A stretch of DNA of 64,000 nucleotides. Source: Cladorhizidae sp. MBARI D1340-BT2 (Eukaryota; Porifera; Demospongiae; Poecilosclerida; Cladorhizidae). The position numbers and the translations under genes are program-made. The notes below the pieces were generated by a model that saw nothing but the letters and a program-made list of their open reading frames with translations, was not told where the DNA came from and searched no databases. Shown one piece after another: positions 1 through 9,036 of this stretch. How positions within the stretch are numbered: the stretch's first letter is position 1; every line of letters starts with the position of its first letter. The stretch spans positions 18,941,909 through 19,005,908 of the forward strand of contig JAQNBH010000011.1 of assembly GCA_028752905.1 (NCBI GenBank). The letters run 5' to 3'.

Positions 1-1042
1 AACCTCGTGCAATAGTTTCTTTCGATTCTTCTCTCTCCATGTTAAACTGGGTTAGGCTTATTCAAAGGGAAAAAGAGCTGTCCTTAGTACCAATGAAGGC
101 TCAGTGAATTGTGAAGAATGGGAGAGTTCAGCTAGAGTAGCGGTGGAATGCAATGTTGGAAACTGGACTGTCCAGCATTTTATGAAGATCAAGGCCAAAC
201 TGAAGACCTTTCACACTACACTTCAGATATCCGAACATCTCAGTTATCTGAACACTCGCCGGCCCCAACATGCTCAGTTAAATGGCCTACTGACTAGCTA
301 CAGTTACGTATCTCTGCTTTGTGCATGTGTGGCACAAGATAATTACAGTTTGGAGGTCTCAACAAAAGACCAAACAACAAGATAAATGTCACGCATGCCA
401 AAGCATTAATGTTGTTTGATAATTGAGATATCTAGCTAGCCAGTAGTTATTTTTAAGCATCACATTTGCCTGCCCCTTTCATAACATAATGGCAGAGATT
501 AAGTGCTATCCTATGAGGGCAAAACATGAGTAATTACACACAACAGAAAGGATACACATGGAGTTCACGGACAATAGAAACGTCTGGTCCAAATTCAGGA
601 CGGTAAGATTCCTTAGAACATTTCCGTAGACGTAACAGTCCTATCAGAATGTCTGGAGAGATATGTACTTCTACTTGTCAGTTAGATATGTATATATATA
701 TATATATATATATACATACAGTATTAAAGGAGTTCCATACTAAATAATTATTATATTTATAATATATTGTATGGTAATTTTCGGCTAACTTCATTAAAAA
801 ACACACAGATAAGACCATCTTTTAGTCAGCTGTTGTTTTTGCCAACATTTAATACGAATGCCATGATGAAAGATCAAGGCAATTGGTTGAAGTATTTAAC
901 AACCAAAACCTGATTAATCTTAATTGGTTTGTATATACACCAGAAAAAACAACATTTCTTTGTTTATTTATTGATTTTATTTTTTATCATATACATTTAT
1001 TTTATTATTTTATTATTAATTTTAAAAAAAGTTTGCTATATG
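1..1042. other. No recognisable gene; TA microsatellite
   Basis: I recognise no gene here. A (TA)n run of about 30 bp lies near 690-716; its length differs in the partner copy (48165-48186). Short open frames such as 104-385 have no recognisable domain. The stretch is repeated at 47476-48516. Confidence 0.5.
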
Positions 1043-2738
1043 TACGATCTGAGAAAAGGGCCCACTTCACCCAAAAACTGATCTTGCACTAGGACCTGAA
1101 ATAGCTACCAAGGTTATGATTCATGATATTTTCATAAATTACCTCAGAGGCATCTTGGGTCATTGCTCTATCTTTGTGCAAAGTTTTAAGGCCAAGAAGG
1201 GCTTCCTTCCATTCGAGCGAGCAGTTAGAAAAAGTAAAAAAAATAGAGAAGCCACGCGAAGCTAGCCACGCGAAGCTACCGCGTGCACGGAATGAAAATA
1301 CGGGCACGCGGGAATTTCCCTTCAGTTTTCGAATAGACAGCGTGGTGACATAGAAGATGACAGTGAGCTAAATGCAGGTGTATACAAATAAAACATCATG
1401 CTTACCAAAAAATGGTGATTTCAATCAGATATTGTGTGTGTGTTTGATGTCAAATAGGAGTTGAAGCAGAAGTGGTGTGAATTGACCACCATCATTCCTT
1501 GCTTCAATTGGACAGACTTCCTTGCTTCACATTTGAAGAAGTTCTCAGGAACAAAGCGTTTCCACCAATTCATATTCAGTTCATCTGATCCAGGCACAGT
1601 GACAGCAAAGGAGCGTTCAGACACTGTACAACACCGGTTTGTGCTTGCCAAACATTGCTGGACACCAACAGTCACAGATATGCCACACATCATTCCCGCC
1701 AAAGGTTTGTCTCCAGAACGACAGTTTATTTGACAGCATCCGACAGTTCTGTCCAGAGAAGGACAAAGACATAACATGCCCCAAACCATCATCTTTTCTA
1801 AAGCCATCCAGTCGAGCTGCTCACCAGTGGTTGATGAGGATGTGGAGAACTCGACCACATCAGCACCACCGACAAAAAGGGTCCGCACGTGCACGACCTG
1901 CAAGAAAGTAGTACACAACAGCAGGTCATGCCCAGAACCATGACGTCAGCATTCTTTCACTTAGCTACTCACTACCTTCTCCTTGCTAATTTTATCCTTG
2001 TTATTTTATTTTTATGTCCTTGCTATAACCATTAGAAAGATAACCAGGATTATCTACTACTGTCAGCACTAGCCACTCAATCAAACTACACTTTTAGCTT
2101 AGCTACTAATCCAAAACCAAAGGTAAAATAAAGTAGTGAAGGTGCAGAAACTCACTTGGACCCCTATAACTAGCTGTCAAAACAAACAAAAAATCTGACT
2201 TGTGTAGCTAGGGTGTAATTTAGTTTAAACAAAGTAGTAATTAAACAAAGTAGTAAAGGTGCAAAAACTCATTTGGACCCTATAGAGACGACGATAAAAT
2301 GATAGATGGATAAGCCTATAACTTGAAGATGCTAGCCCTCGAAACAATAAACAAAATTCTAAACAGTTAACTTGTAGCTAGCCAGGGTGTAGCTAATAAC
2401 AAACTAAGACTACACCATACCTTTCACAAGATGCCAAGAAATTCTTCTCCCTTTGTCCCAGCTATTTAACAGGGTAGCTTAGCGTTGCCTAGATCACAAA
2501 AGAAAAAACTACTTCCGGTACGGGTCGTCGTATGATTAAAAACGTGATGTCATCAATGCGTGACGCGACGTCGGGGTGTAGTGAAGAATGGAAGCAAAAC
2601 TGTGTATAACTTTGGAATGGCATTAGATCAAGGCACAATTGCAGTACCATTCTACTTAGCTATCCTTGACCTTTAACCTCATGACAATAACGCATTTGGG
2701 GGGGGGGGGGGGGAAGTGGGCCCTTTTCTCAGATCGTA
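1043..2738 (+). mobile_element. DNA transposon, 1.7 kb, perfect 26-bp inverted repeats
   Basis: Bases 1043-1068 and 2713-2738 are exact inverted copies. The terminus reads TA followed by CGATCTGAGAAAAGGGCCCA and so on. The outermost TA on both sides is its own complement and could be a TA target duplication, leaving 24-bp terminal repeats; this is inference. Inside is a frameshifted plus-strand remnant with a zinc knuckle (1461-1943). A run of about 16 G sits just inside the right terminus. I cannot name the superfamily: a TA target would fit Tc1/mariner-like and several other groups, but no catalytic domain is recognisable. The element is too short and broken to be autonomous. Confidence 0.8.
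1461..1943 (+). pseudogene. Broken ORF with C-terminal CCHC zinc knuckle inside the 1.7-kb transposon
   Basis: The frame beginning at 1461 is open to a stop at 1731-1733 and ends with the segment PAKGLSPERQF. A different frame then carries the compatible continuation FDSIRQFCPEKDKDITCPKP (about 1729-1790). The first frame resumes with an acidic stretch and a C-x2-C-x4-H-x4-C zinc knuckle (CTTCKKVVHNSRSC, 1890-1931) and stops at 1941-1943. That pattern suggests one coding region interrupted by two compensating frameshifts. Zinc knuckles of this form bind nucleic acid and are common at the ends of transposon proteins. The rest resembles no family I can name with confidence. Its position midway between the inverted repeats suggests it belongs to the element. 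Confidence 0.5.
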
Positions 2739-2950
2739 TCTACTTGTCTTGCATTTTTTTATACTTCTTGTTATGAATATCTCCCTGTTCTGAACATGAC
2801 TGGCTACCGTGTTATTATAAAATCTCTCCATGTGTCTGTGAATACAGAGCCAGCTAAGGAAATGTGGTCAATATCTACATACACAAAGTATGGAATACTT
2901 CACGTTTACAACAATCTACAATAATCTTCTCATAATCAACTTGAAATTGT
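2739..2950. other. Unassigned spacer
   Basis: Between the right end of the 1.7-kb transposon and the hammerhead-like repeat I see no gene or element. The stretch is duplicated at 50196-50407. Confidence 0.4.
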
Positions 2951-3075
2951 ATTCTCTCGACATTTCGACTATATGCTCTAGCCTTCATCGAGACGCTAAG
3001 ACTCGTATGAGCCTGCTATATACCGGTAGCACCACGTGCTACAAAATCACAACGCGCGTCTAGCAACCAGATGTG
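2941..3075 (-). repeat. Hammerhead-containing dispersed repeat, degenerate copy A1
   Basis: This is one of four related segments (with 29450-29590, 39905-40050 and the duplicate at 50398-50532). On the minus strand it keeps the GTCGAAA...GTCGAGAG side of a hammerhead ribozyme and most of stem II. The first core strand reads CTCGATGA instead of CTGATGA, and GAAAC has become GAAAT, so self-cleavage is unlikely. An AT-rich stretch with ATAATAATA runs follows on the plus-strand right side, as at the other loci. Hammerhead motifs with this very short stem III are known in Penelope-like elements; assignment to that group is by motif only. Confidence 0.65.
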
Positions 3076-3325
3076 GAAAGAAAAAAGGAATTTTTTATTT
3101 TAAATAATAATACTAATAGTAACAATTAAATAAATAAATAACCCAAAAATATGAACAATAATAATAATAATTAATTTATTTATTAATGTGAATCTGCGAG
3201 CAGAATGGCAATCTTGAGATATTTATGCGGCCAATTCAGGCATTCAGGTTTTTGAGGTTCCTTCCACTCATAACTCGGGTAACTTGGCTATAGTTATACT
3301 TGTAAAAAATATTTTAGTACCAACA

Positions 3326-3404
3326 GAGCGTAAAGAGAGAGACCTATCTTTTGAGCTAATATCAAGTCCATACCATGAAGTTTACGGAATCTATGGAGTT
3401 ATAA
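3326..3404 (-). repeat. MITE-like dispersed repeat, partial copy
   Basis: Read on the minus strand, this matches 24128-24225 closely: an ACTCCATAGATTC start, then ACTTCATGGTATGGACTTGA, then a GTCTCTCT block. A third, longer copy (27996-28122) shows that the family ends in inverted repeats. No coding potential. Duplicated at 50783-50861. Confidence 0.6.
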
Positions 3405-3642
3405 AGTGGTAAACACAAGAAGAAAAAAGGGGGAAAATACATGTGGGTCACTCTCCCCCCAAAAAATGCAACTCTCCCCCCCAAAAATGCAACTCTCCCT
3501 CCTTAACAGCAGTTATCTAATTAAGCGTAAACAATCGTTTCTTTCGAGCGTACGGAATGCAACCAAGGTTAATGAGAGGCGGATCTTGCAGTTATAGCAG
3601 CGCGAGCACGTGTTGGCCTGAGCGGAAACTGTGAGCAGCTTG

Positions 3643-4500
3643 TGATCTGATAGAACATATCTAAAGTCCAAACAGCAATGTCGACATAATTGGCTGAATC
3701 AGAAATAGGAGGGGAGAAGGTGCCCAGACAGAAACTGCCGGAAGAAGTGGTCCATTCGTCATGCTTCATGGTTTGAAGGCAGTCAACTATCGCTGGAGAA
3801 GATCCTAGAGATCACCTATCTGTGGGCAGAGGAAATCCAGGAGATTAAGATTAGGAAGTGGGTTGAGATTGCTGAACACACAGGTGTTGACTACTGCCAC
3901 TTCCTACGAGATGTAGGACTAGGCTAGGGCTATAATAAGGCTAGGGCTATAATAGTAATAATTAAATCCATTATATTTCATTGCCCTCACTGTTTACAGG
4001 TATTTGTCCAACATCATGACAGTCATCATGACATTTGGAGGTCCAGGCACTGTTGTTGAAATTGACGAAGCAAAAGGAAATATAATAGTAGCCGAATCAT
4101 GAATGGGAAGTGGGTCCTAGGAAGAGTAGAATGTAGCACCGATAAAGTGTTTCTTGCTGTTGTGCCTTGCTATGATGCCAACACGCTCATCCTTGTAATC
4201 CAGAGGTATGTGCATCCTGGCAGAGAGATTCATACAGATGAGTGGAGAGCCTATACGAGTCTCAATCAAGTTGGATATGCACACCTTACGGTAAACCATT
4301 CCCTGCATTTTGTTGATCCTGTCACAGGTGCATACACCCAATCCATCGAGGATACATGGACAAATGCCAAGAGGAAAATGAAGCTTCATGGCACCAGCAG
4401 GCCCCTCATGGAAGAGTAGCTACCTCATAGAATATGTGTGGAGGAGAAAGTATGGCAAAGAGACTCCATCTGCACAAATTAGTAATCATATTTCTGTTGT
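3643..4500 (+). pseudogene. Merlin (IS1016/ISXO2-like) DDE transposase, broken
   Basis: Four blocks in order match the Merlin transposase layout. A Cys-containing N-terminal block (frame of 3721) reads RRCPDRNCRKKWSIRHASWF and continues with LEKILEITYLWA to a stop at 3925. Another frame carries FGGPGTVVEIDEAK (about 4030-4075), with the first catalytic Asp, and stops at 4100. Bases 4099-4419 carry WVLGRVE, then HTDEWRAY (second Asp) and IEDTW (probable catalytic Glu). A last frame shift gives YLIEYVWRRKYG from about 4421. The catalytic triad residues are visible, but two stops and at least two frame changes break the gene. A TTTACAG acceptor-like site before the second block leaves an intron possible for the first break. 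No convincing terminal repeats were found. Confidence 0.85.
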
Positions 4501-4867
4501 TTACTTTCAGATGTTTAAATTTAATTATTGTATCATAATATTTATTATTGTATAAAAATGTTGTGCGCGACAATTTCGCGGCGCCAATTGTGGATCCATG
4601 CGGTGCCAATTGTGGCCCCTAAACTGCAATTGTACCATAACTTTTAACCACTTCAATAGTATTATTAAAGTGCTACATAATAAAGGTAGTGTCATGAACT
4701 TACAGTGTTATAGAGCAGTATCGCTGCAATGGATCCTTTGTAAAGAGTTAGGCAGCTAGCAGATCGCATGAATAAAGAAGCTGCCTGGTATGATGCTAAT
4801 TGTGGTCATCACGGAATGGCTAGCAAAATGCGTGTCATTTCGCTAGATGTCTGGGGATTTGGTACGG
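4501..4867. other. Unassigned spacer between Merlin and LINE
   Basis: No gene recognised. It contains a local near-repeat, GCGCCAATTGTGG / GTGCCAATTGTGG (about 4580-4615), followed by a shorter CAATTGT echo near 4626. These could belong to a transposon end, but no inverted partner was found. Duplicated at 51958-52324. Confidence 0.3.
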
Positions 4868-5139
4868 AGATTATTATTATTATTATTATTATTAAATTTA
4901 TATATCACACCAGGATAGGTGTATGAGTATAAACAGTGTACATAAGTATGAAGAAGAGATTAGGTGGTACAAGTGGACAAGGAAATTACAACTGAATCTA
5001 TTAGGTTCATTGAGACTGTTAAGATGATTGTGCAGATCTAATATCTCTAATGACTTTGGAACAAAAGTTATCTCGAATGGAGTAATACTTACAGAAATGT
5101 GAACCATATTTTAAATTATAACCTAGAAATGTAAAACCA

Positions 5140-5932
5140 AAATTAGCAGATTTATATAATACATACTTAACTAAATTTTATGGGCATGTCTGTGAGGAGG
5201 AGAAAAGAGTGAAAGAGCGTTTCAAGGTTGTATTGAATAAACTGTCTAAATTTGCAGTACGATGAACAATTCTTGTGTATGAGTTGTAAGGCAATTTCCA
5301 TATTCTTCTTAAAATCTTATTAAAGGCTATTTCCAGTCCATTGAATGCTTTAGATGCCAGAGAGCACTTCCATACAGTAACAAGCAGAAGGAACGAAAGA
5401 GGTATGTTAGGACAATAGGACAGAGGTTAGGGAAGGGGTACATAGACGAGTTTGCTTTTCTAACCATAATTATCTCTACCTTTTGATAGAATATCCTTAT
5501 CATCGCAAAGGTTGTACGTCAGTATATGTCCAAGGTGTGTTACTTCAGTTGAAAGAAGTAAGCAATGACCACGGAAGAGAATAGATGTGTCCATTTTCAA
5601 GTTAGAGTGATGAAAAAACTGTATAAACTTAGTCTTTGATGGGTTAAATTTAAGACCAAAGAGGAGGCATATAGTTCACATTCCTTAAGCGTAAGTCTTA
5701 ATGCAGAGAGTAAAGGTGCTAATAGGATTATGTCGTCAGCGTATGCAAGACTACCGCAAATTCTCCACCCCAGGAACAACCTACACCAGAATTTTTAAGA
5801 GTGACCCAGAGTATCAAGATAAATGGAAAAAAGAACAGGGGAGAGCACTCCACCTTGCCTTACCCCATTGGAAACACCAAATTTATAGTAGTATACATTA
5901 TCCCAGCGGACTCTAAGTTCCTGACAAGAAGA
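5140..5932 (-). pseudogene. LINE ORF2, reverse transcriptase C-terminal part, scattered frames
   Basis: Minus-strand blocks continue the RT in different frames. RVRWDNVYYYKFGVSNGVRQ and then GGVLSP lie just left of 5932. Next comes SLAYADDIILLAP (about 5750-5706), the motif C YADD box. Further downstream is LLLYGSALWHLKHSMDW (about 5378-5328), the C-terminal block typical of CR1/L2-like ORF2 proteins. Stops and shifts separate the blocks. Confidence 0.7.
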
Positions 5933-6988
5933 TCATCTGGACAAAAATCTGACGACTAATTTTGGTAGACCTCTGTCAAACAGATTCTCGAAAAGTGTAC
6001 TGTGCTGAACTAAGTCAAAAGCCTTAGATGCATAAAGGAAGAATGCAAAAACTGAGGAGCCACATTGTAGATAGTGTGAAATGACACTCTTGACTACGCA
6101 AGAGCAAAGTGTAGTGGAAAGGCCAGGTTTGAAACCAAATTGAAGGTCAGAGGTTTTAAAACAACCATCAAATTGGATCAATATACACCATTCCAAAACC
6201 TTGCTTAGTGTTGAGGCAAGAGCAATAGGCCTATAACTATCACCACTAGTGGGATCCTTACCAGGTTTTGGAATACGAACAAGGATGCAATCTCTCAAGT
6301 CTGATGGAAGGTGTCCATGGCATATAAGAATTGTGAACAAAGAATGAAGGAACTCTTTTATCACTGGCAATGATTTAATTAGATGACTTGAGTCCAGCTC
6401 AGACCCGTCAGATTTTCTAGGCTTTAGGTGGTGATTGAATGCTTCAAGCCCATACTCGACAGTAATTTCAAAGCTGATTACATCTAAATTAAAGATATGT
6501 AGGGTTGGTATATTAAGTTCTTTCTGTCTATGATTATTTAGTGTTTCTGAGAACTTTGAGGATAGACTATTGCTGATTGCCACAGGATCACTTAAACCAT
6601 TGACTACAGAGCAATTTTTCTTGCATTGCTTGACATGCCTGACCTCCTTCCAGAATTGATTAGAAGTAGACCTAGAGAAAGCAGATTTAAGCTTATGATT
6701 CCTAATAGGTTCTTCTCTTCTCTTAAGCTTTCTTACTTGGTACTTGTATCTTGTCTTAGCATGTTTCTTAATGTGAAAAAGAACACCAGATTTAGGTGAG
6801 CCAGCTTCTATCCAGACCTTATGCCAGAAATCAGCTCTGTATTTAACATCTCTGACATATTCATTCCAAGGGTGCCCAGAAGAAGGAAGAAATAAAGATG
6901 AAGCCTTGGAAATACAAGCAAGAAGAGAGTCAACCAAGATATTAATGGGTGAAGAGTGAATAGAACATGAAGTGTTACAGCATGCCAA
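5933..6988 (-). pseudogene. LINE ORF2, reverse transcriptase N-terminal and finger/palm part
   Basis: Open for 351 codons after an upstream stop. Visible blocks: a basic linker (residues about 70-100); RIPKPGKDPTSGDSYRPIAL (residues 238-257, RT block 2); DLQFGFKPGLST (281-292, block 3); and FFLYASKAFDLVQH (316-329, motif A). Motif A normally reads LDASKAFD. Here the catalytic Asp is Tyr (residue 319, codon TAT), a loss-of-function change present in both duplicates. The frame ends just after GLPKLVVRFLSR, and the remaining RT continues in other frames to the left. Confidence 0.8.
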
Positions 6989-7066
6989 GATTTTCTAATC
7001 AATCAAGGGAAGATTTGCACTGATGTAAAGTCTAAAATTATCCATCTCAGAATCAGTAACTATATC

Positions 7067-7874
7067 CTACTTAGTTTTGTTGAAGACACTAGAATGATTC
7101 AAGTTAGTAAAGGAATGAGCAGAAAGTTGAAATGACAAATCTTCATGCAGCGGAAGATGATCAGAAAGGTTAGAACCAATTTGGATAGTACTGAGAGAGG
7201 TGATATGGTGAGCTAGATATGAACTAGACAGGAAATGATCAGGCCAGGATGTCCCAAGGCCATTGTCTCTTTCATATGTAGGGGTAATAGAAGAGGACTG
7301 GCAATAAATACATGTAAGATCATGTTCCAGCATGAAATCATTCAAAAGGGTGCAACGAGTAGTCTTAGGATTTAAATTAGGATTAAAATTAGTGTTAAAA
7401 TCTCCACCAATAAGCAAATGATCAAATACTTGAGAATCTATGAATGCATCCAGCTCACCAAGAGAGATGTTGAAGTCTGTATCACTGGTATCCGAATGAT
7501 AATCAGTAGGAGGTATACGCAAATATCAGTATGGATTCATTGGAATGGTTTAACGAAACAGCAGAGAAAAGTTTTGATATGGGTTTAATTACTTTAGTAT
7601 TAACTAATACTTTTTTCCTAAAGATAATTCCACAACCTCCAAAAGGACGGCCTTTACGGCCTTTTAGGAGAACACCCTCTTCCATACCTCTAACACCACA
7701 AGAAATGAAGACAGGGTCAAAATCCAGAAGCTGAAGTTGTTGACTAAGCAGCCAATGTTCTTGAATCAAACAAATATCAATTATAGATGCTATATCCCTT
7801 AACAAACAAACACCAGAATTCCAGCCATGACAGTTGTAAGATACCAGATGGAGTTTTTCATGTGAGTTAGTCAT
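7067..7874 (-). pseudogene. LINE ORF2, APE-type endonuclease part, frameshifted
   Basis: ORF2 starts at 7874 (MTNSHEKLHLVSYNCHGWNS). Endonuclease motifs follow: SYNCHGWN with the metal-site Asn, LIQEHWL with the catalytic Glu, and GRPFGGCGIIFRK. After ILIFAY, near 7522-7510, the frame shifts and continues as RIPPTDYHSD, then LIGGDFNT (GDFN motif) and SNLSDHLPL with the SDH motif. A stop at 7067-7069 ends this part. All key endonuclease residues are visible, but one frameshift and one stop break the protein. Confidence 0.8.
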
Positions 7875-8820
7875 TGGTAACAGGGATGGTAACAGTAGCA
7901 GAGTCAGTAATAGGACCACTATATTGGGTAGGTTGAGAAGAGAACAGAGTGGTAGATAAGGCACTATTATGTGTAGGACTAGGGGAAAAGTAAAGCATCT
8001 GATAAAGAATCACACGAGAGTTTCCCATGTTTGCAGAGTCATGCACTAGAGAAAGTGCTGCATTAAGTGGGGTATTTTTAGGTCTCCTTGCTGCTCTTTC
8101 TTGTGGTGAAAGATCTGGTGAAAGATCTGGGCGAACAAAGATTGTACTTAACTTCAACCCTTTGAGTTTCTGTTTGGAGCAATTAAGATTAATCTTTTGC
8201 ACGAGGTCAGGTCTTGGGCAAACATTATCATCGCCATCACTACGATGAACATGCTTGCCTAGCCTAAATAAATCCTTACCATCGAGATAAACACAAATCT
8301 CATCAACCAAGGCATGAGTGTCCAGAAGGTTCTGTTCTGGAATGCCCAAAAATATGACATTGGCACTTCTATGTACCTGATTTATTGATTGATGTGATGG
8401 GGCAGCAACTGTAGCATGAACTCTGGGAGAAGTCCTGTTCTCATGTGAAGAAGAAACTTGATCCTTAATAGATGTAAGATCAGAAGACAAGTTATTCAGA
8501 GAGGAAGAGATCTTATCACTCAATGAAATAGAAATTTCCTGAACACGACTATTAATTGAATCTTTCAAGTCTCTAAGACTAGAAGTCTGAGTTGACAGAA
8601 TGGATGTAAGTTTGCTGAGATTAACTTGCATGTCTCTAACTTGATTGTTAGTAACCTCCATATTGGATTGCAAGTCCCTAATACACAAGTTTGATTCTTG
8701 TACAGTGGCTGCAGGTAAATCAGTAGCCATGGGAGGGAGCTTCAGCAGCTCTATAGCTTCACAGTTAATTGGCGGAATTTGTTCAGAGGAGTCAAGCTTA
8801 AAAGGCAGATAAAGTATCAT
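7867..8820 (-). CDS. LINE ORF1 protein: coiled coil plus RRM-like domain
   Basis: An open frame of 317 codons. Residues about 45-125 are rich in heptad-spaced hydrophobics (predicted coiled coil, for trimerisation). Residues about 152-245 look like the RNA-binding domain of L1/CR1-type ORF1 proteins: SANVIFLGIPE, then LFRLGKH, CPRPDLVQKI, STIFVRPDLSP and QERAARR. The native start is probably Met31 (MATDLPAATV), since the first 30 residues look unstructured. A 12-base tandem duplication makes DLSPDLSPQER where the family usually has a single DLSP. The stop overlaps the ORF2 start (ATGACTAA, an 8-base overlap at 7874-7867), typical of two-ORF LINEs. The frame is intact, but the partner ORF2 is not. 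Confidence 0.7.
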   Translation of the reverse strand: MILYLPFKLDSSEQIPPINCEAIELLKLPPMATDLPAATVQESNLCIRDLQSNMEVTNNQVRDMQVNLSKLTSILSTQTSSLRDLKDSINSRVQEISISLSDKISSSLNNLSSDLTSIKDQVSSSHENRTSPRVHATVAAPSHQSINQVHRSANVIFLGIPEQNLLDTHALVDEICVYLDGKDLFRLGKHVHRSDGDDNVCPRPDLVQKINLNCSKQKLKGLKLSTIFVRPDLSPDLSPQERAARRPKNTPLNAALSLVHDSANMGNSRVILYQMLYFSPSPTHNSALSTTLFSSQPTQYSGPITDSATVTIPVTND

Positions 8821-9036
8821 TGATTATTAAGTCAACTGAAGGACACTTCTCTGAACCACGTCTTCAATGGTAGGTAAAGCCAGAAGTTTCCAACTCTGAA
8901 CGAGAATGATCCCAAAGCAATAGCAGAGAAATTTTCACACAGAGCTTGTTTGAGAGTCGTGATCTCCTTTCAACTTATATGCCTTGACAAAATTTATTAA
9001 TTAATTTACACTAAATGACCAGACATCAGATTACAA
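8821..9036. other. LINE 5' region and junction with the minisatellite
   Basis: Probable 5' untranslated part of the minus-strand LINE followed by an AT-rich junction (ATTTATTAATTAATTTACAC). The minisatellite begins abruptly at 9037. No target-site duplication was recognised. Duplicated at 56278-56493. Confidence 0.4.

Larger units (their letters stand above)
4868..9000 (-). mobile_element. CR1/L2-like non-LTR retrotransposon (LINE), decayed
   Basis: Reading on the minus strand, the element has a 5' region (about 9000-8821), ORF1 (8820-7867), ORF2 with an APE-type endonuclease and reverse transcriptase (7874 to about 5140), a short 3' region, and a 3' end of about eight AAT units (4869-4893). 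A microsatellite-like 3' end, an RRM-type ORF1 and an APE endonuclease fit the CR1/L2/Jockey-type supergroup; the exact clade is inferred. ORF2 has several stops and frameshifts and lacks a catalytic aspartate, so it is dead. The 5' end directly abuts the 24-bp minisatellite. Confidence 0.85.
1..9036 (+). repeat. Segmental duplication, copy 1 (partner 47476-56493)
   Basis: This segment recurs in direct orientation at 47476-56493. The offset is 47475 at the left edge and 47457 after about position 2700. The change comes from small indels: a shorter TA run, A-run changes, a 16-bp deletion near 2235 and a shorter G run near 2700. By eye there are only some 20-30 differences in 9 kb. Every decayed transposon inside is shared, including its stops and frameshifts, so the duplication is younger than those insertions and their decay. 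The left limit lies at or beyond the window edge. It could be a real tandem or segmental duplication, or two haplotypes assembled in series. Confidence 0.95.

Noticed and set aside
104..385. 93-codon plus frame, identical in both duplicates apart from one residue (47579-47860)
   Set aside because: No recognisable domain, splice context or codon signal. Conservation is explained by the recent duplication.
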